NCBI GenBank assembly: GCA_019115685.1
Contig: DXDC01000383.1
Location: 1-8,302, forward strand
Direction of reading: 5' to 3'
Origin: Candidatus Agrococcus pullicola
GTDB lineage: Bacteria; Actinomycetota; Actinomycetes; Actinomycetales; Microbacteriaceae
Length of the DNA: 8,302 nucleotides
The notes under the pieces are model-generated. The model was given only the letters and a program-made list of their open reading frames with translations. It was not told the DNA's origin and searched no databases. Position numbers and translations under genes: made by a program. The first letter of the stretch is position 1, and every line of letters starts with the position of its first letter. Below, piece after piece: positions 1 to 5,972 of this stretch.

Positions 1-1039
1 CGGCATCCGTCTGGTCGCTTACCGTAACGCCCAGTTGGCCGTGCGTAGCGGCTCCGTCGGCAATGATCTCCTCCACGACGCGCTGTACGAGCTGGCCCTC
101 TATCGCAAAGCCGATGCCGATTGATCCCGACGATGCATCCGCGTCCGTCTGTCCCGTCGTGGCGATCGCGACGTTGACCCCGACCAATTGACCGTCCGCA
201 TTCACGAGTGCCCCGCCGGAATTGCCAGGATTGATCGAGGCATCGGTCTGCAGCACGGGCACCGCGATGGTCTGCTGAGGCTCCTCCGGCCCTTGCTGCG
301 ACCAGAATCGGTAGGGAGATTCGTCATCCTGCTCCGCGGTGCCGATCGTGAGGCCCCGACCCGTTGCCGAGACAACGCCTTCCGTGACGCTGTTCGAGAG
401 CCCGAGCGGAGCGCCGACAGCGATCGTCTGCTCACCGACCGAAGGCGTCGCGTCCGTGAACGGCAGAACCGGCAGATCCTGATCAATCCTGATCACCGCC
501 AGGTCCGATGCCTCGTCTGCTCCCACCAGCTGCGCCGGCAAGATCTGACCGTCCGCCGTCGTCACGGTGATCTCGGGATTCGATGCCTGACCGTCGAGCG
601 AAACCACGTGATTGTTGGTCACGATGTAACCGCCGGAAGCAACCGCGACACCGCTGCCGCTCCCATGGGCATTGGCAGTCGTCACGTTCACTGTGACGAC
701 GGATTGCTGCACCCGTTCGACAACGGAGGATGAAACCGCTTCGTGACCGCCGTCTGACTCGTTCGCAACGATTTGTGTCTGGCCGTCGACGTTCGTAAGC
801 AGCAACGAGGCCCCGCCACCCGCGACTCCCCCGAGCACGAGGCCGCCCGCAAGCGCCGTCGCAATGACCCACGCCGCAGGAGCCTTCGAGTTACGACGCT
901 GCGCAGGAGACCCGGACGCGGCGTAGGCGTATGCGGGACTACTCGGGGCATGCGGCAGGCGGGCACCGAATTCTCCCGCGAGCGGATTGGGGATTTGCGT
1001 GCTCTTTCGAGCAGCGCGCTCGGAAGGCTGGTCAGTCAT
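1..1039 (-). CDS. HtrA/DegP-like membrane-anchored serine protease (S1C family), C-terminus cut by window edge
   Basis: A trypsin-like protease expected to act on the outer face of the membrane in protein quality control. The 346 visible codons read as a Pro/Ala-rich cytoplasmic tail (about residues 1-52), one membrane helix (about 53-80, beginning APAAWVIATALAGG), a short linker, then the protease domain. The catalytic triad is visible: His144 in VTNNHVV, Asp179 in ASDLAVI and Ser274 in GNSGGAL. The segment QTDASINPGNSGG is the family signature. The last visible residues (GQLGVTVSD) look like the start of a PDZ domain, which lies off the left edge. The ATG at 1039 is preceded by GGGAGGGAG with a 12-nt spacer, a somewhat long but usable ribosome binding site. 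The gene diverges from the aminotransferase across 82 bp. The family is certain; the substrate and exact orthology are not known. Confidence 0.93.
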   Translation of the reverse strand, partial: MTDQPSERAARKSTQIPNPLAGEFGARLPHAPSSPAYAYAASGSPAQRRNSKAPAAWVIATALAGGLVLGGVAGGGASLLLTNVDGQTQIVANESDGGHEAVSSSVVERVQQSVVTVNVTTANAHGSGSGVAVASGGYIVTNNHVVSLDGQASNPEITVTTADGQILPAQLVGADEASDLAVIRIDQDLPVLPFTDATPSVGEQTIAVGAPLGLSNSVTEGVVSATGRGLTIGTAEQDDESPYRFWSQQGPEEPQQTIAVPVLQTDASINPGNSGGALVNADGQLVGVNVAIATTGQTDADASSGSIGIGFAIEGQLVQRVVEEIIADGAATHGQLGVTVSDQTDA

Positions 1040-1051
1040 GAGCCCAGATTG

Positions 1052-1060
1052 CTCCCTCCC
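1052..1060 (-). promoter_or_regulatory. Ribosome binding site of the HtrA-like protease gene
   Basis: Read on the minus strand this is GGGAGGGAG, ending 12 nt before the ATG at 1039. It supports that start and shows that this gene, unlike the opposing aminotransferase, is made from a leadered mRNA. No convincing -10/-35 pair was found for it in the remaining intergenic bases. Confidence 0.55.
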
Positions 1061-1070
1061 ACTATGTGTC

Positions 1071-1088
1071 TTCGATGCTGATTCGATG
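1071..1088. repeat. Two TTCGATG direct repeats in the protease/aminotransferase divergent region
   Basis: TTCGATG occurs at 1071-1077 and 1082-1088, offset by 11 bp, about one helical turn. The second copy touches the proposed -35 of the aminotransferase (1086-1091). The arrangement would suit a dimeric regulator binding one face of the helix, but no known operator is recognised and chance is possible. Confidence 0.4.
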
Positions 1089-1115
1089 ACCTACCCCGGA
1101 AGCGCATCGTAGGCT
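1086..1115 (+). promoter_or_regulatory. Promoter of the aminotransferase gene, predicted leaderless
   Basis: A -10 hexamer TAGGCT lies at 1110-1115 and a partial -35 (ATGACC, 1086-1091) lies 18 bp upstream. Only 6 nt (GGTGAC) separate the -10 from the ATG at 1122, so transcription should begin at or next to the A of the start codon. There is no Shine-Dalgarno sequence at a usable distance. TANNNT immediately upstream of a start codon is the known mark of leaderless transcripts in Actinobacteria; the start point itself is inferred. Confidence 0.6.
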
Positions 1116-1121
1116 GGTGAC

Positions 1122-2309
1122 ATGGAAGACGCTCCCTGGTTCCGACTCGCCCACGCTGCCGGTCTCGCGGGCCTTGACGGCTCTCTTCGGCCCACGATCT
1201 TCGCCGAGATGACGAGCCTCGCCGCCGAAACCGGCTCGATCAACCTCGGTCAAGGGTTTCCAGATTTCGACGGTCCGGAAGCCGTTCTGAGCGCCGCGAA
1301 GGGCGCGATCGACGAGGGGTTGAACCAGTACGGGCCCGCACGTGGCAACCCGCTGCTGATAGAGGCCATCAGGAACCAGCGCAAGCGTGACTACGGTATT
1401 GATCTCGACGTCAACGAGATCCTCGTGACCGTCGGCGCGACTGAAGCGATTTCCGCGTCGCTGCTGGCCTACGTGGCGCCCGGCGACGAGGTAATCGCTT
1501 TCGAGCCGTACTACGACGAGTACCTTGCCGTCACCGCTCTGGCGGGAGGCACGCTGGTGTCCGTACCGCTCTACGCCCCGGAATTCCAGCCCGAGCCGCA
1601 AGCGCTGGAGGCCGCTATCACTCCGCGGACGAAGGCGATCATTCTCAACACACCCCACAACCCCACGGGCGCTGTATTCGAGGAAGAGCGACTGCGGGCG
1701 ATCGCTACGATCGCGAACCGCCACGGCATCATGGTCATCGCCGATGAGGTGTACGAGCAGCTCACATTCTCCGGCAAGCACGTTCCCATGGTCGCTGCAG
1801 GACTGGATCCGGAGTTGTCGATAGCCATTTCATCCGGTGGCAAGACCTTCTCGGTCACCGGCTGGAAAGTCGGCTGGATCATGGCCAACGCGAAACGGAT
1901 CGGTGAAATCAGTGCCGTGAAGCAGTACATGTCCTTTGTCGGCAGCGTCCCGCTCCAGCCGGCAATCGCAACCGGGCTCGGGCTGCCGCAGGAGTTCTTC
2001 GATCAGCAGCGGGCGTCGTTCACCGCCAAGCGGGACATGTTGGTCGAAGGACTTCAGGGCGTCGGGATGACCCCGTACGTTCCCGACAGCGGCTATTTCG
2101 TTCTCGCCGATACGGTCGAACTCGGATACGGGGATGCCCGCTCGCTCGCCTACGAACTCCCGCACCTGGTCGGCGTCGTCTCCGTACCGGTCTCACCGTT
2201 CGCGAGCATCGACAGGAGCGACCTTCGCGCCGTCATGCGCTTCGCGTTCTGCAAGCGCGACGACACGATCGCCGAGGCCGTCAGCCGTCTCGCCGGCCTG
2301 CGCCGCTAG
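1122..2309 (+). CDS. PLP-dependent class I/II aminotransferase, DapC/YbdL-like
   Basis: A 395-aa fold-type I transaminase, cytoplasmic. Visible landmarks are the substrate-loop region INLGQGFPDFDGP, the NPTG motif with Asn180, Asp208 and Tyr211 in ADEVYE (cofactor ring contacts), the Schiff-base lysine Lys241 in SSGGKTFSVTGWKVGW, and Arg373 in MRFAFCKRDDT, which binds the substrate carboxylate. The full-length pattern resembles the actinobacterial protein annotated as N-succinyldiaminopimelate aminotransferase (DapC, lysine and peptidoglycan precursor synthesis), but methionine and kynurenine aminotransferases of the YbdL type share these motifs, so the substrate cannot be fixed from sequence. 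Nothing nearby belongs to lysine synthesis. The ATG at 1122 fits a leaderless start. The TAG stop overlaps the stop of the convergent ribF gene in a shared CTAG. Confidence 0.93.
   Translation: MEDAPWFRLAHAAGLAGLDGSLRPTIFAEMTSLAAETGSINLGQGFPDFDGPEAVLSAAKGAIDEGLNQYGPARGNPLLIEAIRNQRKRDYGIDLDVNEILVTVGATEAISASLLAYVAPGDEVIAFEPYYDEYLAVTALAGGTLVSVPLYAPEFQPEPQALEAAITPRTKAIILNTPHNPTGAVFEEERLRAIATIANRHGIMVIADEVYEQLTFSGKHVPMVAAGLDPELSIAISSGGKTFSVTGWKVGWIMANAKRIGEISAVKQYMSFVGSVPLQPAIATGLGLPQEFFDQQRASFTAKRDMLVEGLQGVGMTPYVPDSGYFVLADTVELGYGDARSLAYELPHLVGVVSVPVSPFASIDRSDLRAVMRFAFCKRDDTIAEAVSRLAGLRR
2306..2309. other. Convergent gene ends sharing one CTAG
   Basis: The palindromic CTAG contains the TAG stop of the aminotransferase on the plus strand (2307-2309) and the TAG stop of ribF on the minus strand (2308-2306). 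The coding regions overlap by 4 bp with no room for a terminator, so each transcript is expected to run into the other gene unless stopped by Rho or further inside. Confidence 0.9.
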
Positions 2310-3238
2310 CCGTTGGACTGCAGCTCAGCCGCCAGAATTTCTGCGGTTTCCTGCACGTCTCTTGCCATCTGCTCGATCAGATCGTCCAGGCCCTCGAAGC
2401 GGTGCATCGTGCGCAGGAACTTCACGAACTCCACCGTCATCTCCTCGCCGTAGCAGTCGCGCTCCACGTCGATCAGGTGCGCTTCGACGACCCGCTCGAT
2501 TTCACCGTCGAACGTCGGATTGTCTCCGACGGAAACCGCTGCGGGGAAACGCTCGCCGGCTATGCTCGCCCACGCCGCGTACACGCCGTCGGCGGGAATG
2601 AACCCCTGCGGGCGTGACTCCAAGTTCGCAGTCGGGAATCCCAGTTGTCGACCGCGCTGCTGCCCCCTGACGACAGTGCCTCGCACCTGGTGCAGCCGGC
2701 CGAGCATCGCCGCCGCATCCGCGACACGACCGAGCGAGAGCGACTCGCGGATCCAGGTCGATGAAATGCGTCGTCCGTCGTGCGTGCACACGTCATCGAT
2801 GACGTGCACTTCGGCGCCGTAGCCGGGAGCGGCTTGCTCCAGCATGCGAACATCGCCGCGGCCGCGGGAGCCGAACGTGAAATCCGCCCCGACCAGCAGC
2901 ACCTTCGCGCGCAGCGCACCGAACAGCGCTTTGACGAAGTCCTCCGGCTCTGTTCTCATCAGTTCGTGGTCGAACTCGAGCGTGACGACTCGGTCGACGC
3001 CCGCGCCCCGCAGGAATTCGTCCTGCTGCTGGAGCGACGCGATCGGCTTCGGCGCGACCTCCGGCTTGATGAGTTCGAGCGGATTACGGTCGAAGGTGAC
3101 GGCGACGGTCTCGAGTGCGCGATCCGTCGCCAGCGCACCGAGCGAACGGAGAATACTCGTGTGCCCGATGTGGACCCCATCGAACTTCCCCACCGAAACG
3201 GCGGTGTCGACATCGCTCCGGACGTCTTCAAGCCTCAC
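2306..3238 (-). CDS. ribF: Bifunctional riboflavin kinase / FAD synthetase
   Basis: A 310-aa cytoplasmic enzyme that phosphorylates riboflavin to FMN and adenylylates FMN to FAD. The N-terminal nucleotidyltransferase domain (about 10-170) shows KFDGVHIGH at 18-26, VGADFTFGSRGRGD and ISSTWIRE near 158-165. The C-terminal riboflavin kinase domain (about 183-305) shows RGRQLGFPTANLE with PTAN at 202-205, GDNPTF, and the conserved tail YGEEMTVEFVKFLR. Length is normal for the family. A TTG six bases further upstream would add two residues, but GTG at 3238 is preferred because AAAGAGG ends 6 nt before it. The start lies inside the last codons of the upstream membrane-protein gene (11-nt overlap), which implies translational coupling. 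The TAG stop shares CTAG with the convergent aminotransferase. Confidence 0.96.
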   Translation of the reverse strand: MRLEDVRSDVDTAVSVGKFDGVHIGHTSILRSLGALATDRALETVAVTFDRNPLELIKPEVAPKPIASLQQQDEFLRGAGVDRVVTLEFDHELMRTEPEDFVKALFGALRAKVLLVGADFTFGSRGRGDVRMLEQAAPGYGAEVHVIDDVCTHDGRRISSTWIRESLSLGRVADAAAMLGRLHQVRGTVVRGQQRGRQLGFPTANLESRPQGFIPADGVYAAWASIAGERFPAAVSVGDNPTFDGEIERVVEAHLIDVERDCYGEEMTVEFVKFLRTMHRFEGLDDLIEQMARDVQETAEILAAELQSNG

Positions 3239-3641
3239 GCGCAACCTCTTTACGGCTTCCCTTATGAATCCACCACAATCCTACGACCGGCAGGACGAGC
3301 GGCACGAAGAGGTACCCCATTCCGAACCAGCTCCACACGCTCGGATGCGCGAACAGCTGCGGCACGACTAGCGACAGTGTTCCAACAACGATGACGCCGA
3401 CGAGTTCGAAACCGATCGCGAACTGCGCAATGCGCTTCCAGACCTCGCCTTTCCGCAACAGCGCCACCGTGGCCACGATGTAGACGAGGGCCGATACCGC
3501 GCTGAGCGTGTACGCGAGCGGGGCTTCTTCGAACGCACGAACGATCTGCACAAACGACCGCCCGGTGGCTGCGAGCGCGAGAACTGCGTATACGGCGATG
3601 AGAGCGCGGCCGAAGCCGCTGGAGCGTTCTGAACCAGCCAT
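3228..3641 (-). CDS. Small four-helix membrane protein, function unknown
   Basis: A 137-aa protein with four hydrophobic segments at about 11-28, 43-63, 71-95 and 104-125, short charged ends, and a basic C-terminus (HKGSRKEVAREA). The loop FEEAPLAYTLSA between helices 1 and 2, the helix-3 stretch IGFELVGVIVVGTLSL and the helix-4 stretch GYLFVPLVLPVVGLWWI look like conserved features. I recall similar small integral membrane proteins in Actinobacteria, but none with a function I can name. There is no signal peptide cleavage pattern and no catalytic motif. The gene lies 26 bp after another four-helix protein and overlaps ribF by 11 nt, so it should be co-translated with the FAD synthetase. The ATG at 3641 has only a distant GGGAG (15 nt) and AT-rich promoter-like bases before it. 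Confidence 0.85.
   Translation of the reverse strand: MAGSERSSGFGRALIAVYAVLALAATGRSFVQIVRAFEEAPLAYTLSAVSALVYIVATVALLRKGEVWKRIAQFAIGFELVGVIVVGTLSLVVPQLFAHPSVWSWFGMGYLFVPLVLPVVGLWWIHKGSRKEVAREA
3245..3251 (-). promoter_or_regulatory. Shine-Dalgarno sequence deciding the ribF start
   Basis: Read on the minus strand this is AAAGAGG, with a 6-nt spacer (TTGCGC) to GTG at 3238. The alternative TTG start at 3244 would directly abut it with no spacer, so the GTG is the likely start. The site lies within the coding sequence of the upstream 137-aa membrane protein. Confidence 0.7.
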
Positions 3642-3650
3642 AGATTTTAG

Positions 3651-3656
3651 AGTCTA
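3651..3656 (-). promoter_or_regulatory. Possible internal -10 element before the 137-aa membrane protein
   Basis: The 26-bp gap between the two membrane-protein genes contains TAGACT (minus strand), 9 nt before the ATG at 3641, and a second AT-rich hexamer TAAAAT at 3644-3649. This is unusually AT-rich for the region and could let the 137-aa gene and ribF be transcribed separately from truB with a very short leader. No good -35 is visible, so the call is tentative. Confidence 0.3.
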
Positions 3657-3667
3657 CTCCCGCTTCC

Positions 3668-4036
3668 TCACGCGACCTGCACGAACCAGATCTGATGCAT
3701 TCGATACACCATCACTGCGACGGCGAGTAGGCCGATCCCGAGCGCGAGTACGCCCCAGCGTCCCTTGTCGATGAGTGCCCAGAACACGGCCGCGGGCGGG
3801 ATGAGTACACAAGACACCAGGTAGGTCCAGTACTCGAAAGGGTCGCCTGTCGGGCCATTGCCGGAAACCTGCGCAACGATGGATGCGACAATCTGGACGA
3901 TAAGCGTCACGAGGGAGAACGCGGCGAAGGCGAGGAACAGGTCGTTCATCTTCACCTTGGCCATGCCCGCGATCGTGACGAACAAGCCGAGTGCGGCGAT
4001 CACGATCGCCTGCGTAATCATGAGCCACGCGATCAC
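3668..4036 (-). CDS. Small four-helix membrane protein encoded between truB and the 137-aa protein, function unknown
   Basis: A 122-aa protein made almost wholly of membrane segments, at about 3-26, 32-56, 69-89 and 94-112. The loop between helices 2 and 3 (SGNGPTGDPFEYWTY) is polar and Gly/Pro-rich; helix 3 carries a Pro-Pro kink in LIPPAAVFWAL. The N-terminal half is rich in Ile, Ala and Val with no charged residues until Lys27. No enzyme or transporter signature is recognised. The GTG start at 4036 forms a GTGA overlap with the truB TGA stop (4033-4036), the classic arrangement for translational coupling; an ATG five codons inside (4021) is possible but has no ribosome binding site. It may be a distant relative of the downstream 137-aa protein given similar size and helix count, but the sequence similarity I can see is weak. 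Confidence 0.85.
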   Translation of the reverse strand: MIAWLMITQAIVIAALGLFVTIAGMAKVKMNDLFLAFAAFSLVTLIVQIVASIVAQVSGNGPTGDPFEYWTYLVSCVLIPPAAVFWALIDKGRWGVLALGIGLLAVAVMVYRMHQIWFVQVA

Positions 4037-4932
4037 TGTGCGTTCTCGCTTCCCTTGTTCCGTTTTTCGTCTTGTGTGTTCTCAGGCATGTTCGCAACCG
4101 GAACGAGTTTGCCGGCCTGCCCTCTCGCGATGCCGATGAGAGTGCCCTCGTGGACGGCTGCCACGAGCCCCGTGATGTCGGAGTCGGGGCGGCGTCCGTT
4201 GCGAAGCAACTGCGCGTTTTCGGCGGTGAGCTCTTCGACCGGCAGGAATTTCGCGACTGCCGTGACCGGATCGATAAGCGAGTCGGGCGAAATGTCGTCT
4301 GTTCCGACCGCCTCCGCAACGCGAAAATCTCCGACGTGCGTGCGTCGCAGTGCCGTCAGGTGCCCTCCTACGCCGAGGGTTGCTCCGAGGTCGCGCGCGA
4401 GCGCCCGAATGTACGTCCCGCTCGAGCAGTCGATCGTCGCATCTACGCGCGCAAGCCCGCCCGGCCTGAAGTTGGCGAGATCGAAGCGTGAGACCGTGAC
4501 AGTGCGAGCCTTCAGTTCGACGTCCTCTCCCCCTCGCACACGAGCGTAAGCCCGCTTCCCATCGACCTTGATGGCGCTGACCGCGGAGGGAACCTGCTCG
4601 ATCTCGCCGGTCAGAGGCGCGGCCGCCGATCGAACCGCGTCCATTTCGAGCAGGGATGCATCAGCTGTTGCCGTCACGTCTCCTTCCGCGTCGTCCGTGA
4701 CCGTGGACGCACCCAGCGCGATCGTCGCCTCGTAGGTCTTGTCTGCGCCGACCATGAAGGTCAGCAACCGGGTGGATGCGCCGATGCCGAGCACGAGCAG
4801 CCCCGTAGCCATCGGGTCGAGGGTTCCGGCATGACCCACCTTCTTCGTCTTCAGAGCTCTGCGAGCCATGGCGACGACGGTGTGGCTTGTGACGCCGGAC
4901 GGTTTGTCGACGAGCAGAATTCCATTGGGCAC
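4033..4932 (-). CDS. truB: tRNA pseudouridine(55) synthase
   Basis: A 299-aa enzyme that isomerises U55 to pseudouridine in the T-loop of tRNAs. Diagnostic segments are GILLVDKPSGVTSH at the N-terminus, the catalytic motif GHAGTLDPMATGLL with Asp39 as nucleophile, DKTYEA, KRAYARVRGGE, and CSSGTYIRALARDLG followed by GGHLTALRRTHVG. A C-terminal region of about 80 residues is consistent with the short RNA-binding extension of actinobacterial TruB; its last about 15 residues are hydrophilic and probably disordered. The start is GTG at 4932. No Shine-Dalgarno sequence precedes it, but TAATCT sits 6 nt upstream, so a leaderless mRNA is predicted. The stop overlaps the start of the next gene as GTGA. 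It is the first gene of the truB, membrane protein, membrane protein, ribF unit and diverges from the panE-like gene. Confidence 0.97.
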   Translation of the reverse strand: MPNGILLVDKPSGVTSHTVVAMARRALKTKKVGHAGTLDPMATGLLVLGIGASTRLLTFMVGADKTYEATIALGASTVTDDAEGDVTATADASLLEMDAVRSAAAPLTGEIEQVPSAVSAIKVDGKRAYARVRGGEDVELKARTVTVSRFDLANFRPGGLARVDATIDCSSGTYIRALARDLGATLGVGGHLTALRRTHVGDFRVAEAVGTDDISPDSLIDPVTAVAKFLPVEELTAENAQLLRNGRRPDSDITGLVAAVHEGTLIGIARGQAGKLVPVANMPENTQDEKRNKGSENAQ

Positions 4933-4938
4933 GCATCG

Positions 4939-4944
4939 AGATTA
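4939..4944 (-). promoter_or_regulatory. -10 element of truB, predicted leaderless
   Basis: Read on the minus strand this is TAATCT, with 6 nt (CGATGC) before the GTG start at 4932, placing the transcription start at the start codon. The -35 region, about 4962-4967, is GC-rich with no consensus. The element faces that of the panE-like gene across about 30 bp. Confidence 0.5.
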
Positions 4945-4974
4945 CCCGAGCGCACCCGACAGCCCCGCCCGCAG

Positions 4975-4980
4975 TATCCT
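4975..4980 (+). promoter_or_regulatory. -10 element of the panE-like gene, predicted leaderless
   Basis: TATCCT lies 7 nt before the GTG at 4988, with no Shine-Dalgarno sequence between. It supports GTG 4988 over upstream in-frame starts such as ATG 4868, which would put the N-terminus inside antisense truB. The -35 region is not recognisable. Confidence 0.5.
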
Positions 4981-4987
4981 GAATACC

Positions 4988-5968
4988 GTGACGCACGTGG
5001 GAATCATAGGTGCCGGATCCATCGGCGGCCACCTCGCAGCTATGCTCGCGGCCCATGGACATACGGTGTCGGTAACGGCACGCGGCGCGAATCTCGCTGC
5101 CATCCGTGCCGACGGGCTACGCGTGAGCGGCGCCTTCGGTGATTTGCACGAACGTGTGCGGTCGCAGGAAACGCTACCGGATGTCGACGCGGTGGTGCTC
5201 ACGACGAAAACACTCGACACCGAGACGGCACTCGCCGCGAACCCGATCGCGGCCGAGCGGCCCGTTCTCGTCATCCAGAACGGCCTGAACGGCCACGGGC
5301 GCGCAGCCACGATTCTGGGCCACGAACGCGTCGCTGCCGGAATCTCGACGACGGCCGCGAACCTCGTCGAGCCAGGACGAATCAGCGTCACAGCGGCCGG
5401 CAAACTGTTCATCGGCGGCCAAGAGGGACCTCTGTTCGCGGAACTGCTGCAGAGTTCGGTGCCAGGCGTCTCGCTCGTAGACGGCATCGAGGGGGCGCAG
5501 TGGACCAAGCTCGTCATCAACATGGTCAACGCCGTCCCCGCCCTCGTGGACAAGAGCGTGCAGGACACGATCGCGACCCCCTCCCTCCTTCGCATCATCA
5601 CCGCGAGCATGCGCGAGACCATTCGCATCGGGCGAGCCTCGGGAAGTACATTGCGACCGCTGCAGGGGCTGTCGCCCTTCTTGCTGCGACTCATCGAGCA
5701 CGGCCCGTTATCGTTTGCGGCAATGGTCCCCCGCCGAATGGCCGCTGTCATGGGCGACGTGCCGAATCTCGGGTCGACGCAGCAGAGCATCGTGCGCGGC
5801 AAACCGACGGAGATCGACTATCTGAACGGCGCCGTCGTGGATGCCGCGCGCAAGCTCGGACGCGAAGCGCCGGTCAACGCAGCAATCACCGCGCTCGTGC
5901 ACGAGCGGGAGGAACGCGACCAGCCATTCACGGCCGAAGACGTGGCACAGCGCGTCCCGCTCCGATGA
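4988..5968 (+). CDS. 2-dehydropantoate 2-reductase family protein (PanE/ApbA-like)
   Basis: A 326-aa NADPH-dependent reductase; the family's classic member reduces ketopantoate to pantoate for coenzyme A synthesis. The N-terminal Rossmann fold starts at once (MTHVGIIGAGSIGG, dinucleotide motif at 8-13). Further landmarks are LTTKTLDTE, VIQNGLNG at 95-102, ISTTAANLVEPG, the active-site block QWTKLVINMVNAVPAL with Lys174 and Asn178, and the C-terminal NLGSTQQSIVRGKPTEIDYLNG with Ser263 and Glu275 as substrate contacts. These match PanE, but the second active-site Asn of the E. coli type (NCVINP) is shifted by one position here (NMVNA), a variant common in family paralogs, so the physiological substrate is uncertain and no symbol is given. 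The GTG start is chosen because the Rossmann motif begins there and TATCCT lies 7 nt upstream. It ends 4 bp from the convergent kinase gene. Confidence 0.88.
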   Translation: MTHVGIIGAGSIGGHLAAMLAAHGHTVSVTARGANLAAIRADGLRVSGAFGDLHERVRSQETLPDVDAVVLTTKTLDTETALAANPIAAERPVLVIQNGLNGHGRAATILGHERVAAGISTTAANLVEPGRISVTAAGKLFIGGQEGPLFAELLQSSVPGVSLVDGIEGAQWTKLVINMVNAVPALVDKSVQDTIATPSLLRIITASMRETIRIGRASGSTLRPLQGLSPFLLRLIEHGPLSFAAMVPRRMAAVMGDVPNLGSTQQSIVRGKPTEIDYLNGAVVDAARKLGREAPVNAAITALVHEREERDQPFTAEDVAQRVPLR

Positions 5969-5972
5969 ACCG

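Noticed and set aside
188..733. A 181-codon plus-strand open frame opposite the protease domain
   Set aside because: The minus strand here encodes the His-Asp-Ser triad in order; the plus-strand frame is its antisense shadow.
1062..1781. A 239-codon open frame antisense to the aminotransferase
   Set aside because: It overlaps a gene with complete catalytic motifs, its translation has no recognisable domain, and its composition is that of a GC-rich antisense shadow.
3228..4036. The two small membrane proteins as a toxin-antitoxin or SMR-type efflux pair
   Set aside because: Size and four helices suit small multidrug transporters, but the conserved early membrane glutamate of that family is absent from helix 1 in both, and no toxin-antitoxin signature is seen.
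3654..4319. A 221-codon minus-strand open frame across the end of truB and the 122-aa membrane protein
   Set aside because: It is a frame-shifted reading of two coupled genes, and its Arg/Thr-rich translation shows no domain.
4868..4987. A 40-residue N-terminal extension of the panE-like protein from ATG 4868
   Set aside because: It would lie antisense to the truB N-terminus, adds residues before the Rossmann motif that family members lack, and GTG 4988 has a promoter spaced for a leaderless start.
4942..5802. A 286-codon minus-strand open frame antisense to the panE-like gene
   Set aside because: The translation is rich in Arg, Ser, Pro and Thr with no motif, lies opposite a clear Rossmann-fold reductase, and mirrors its codon pattern.
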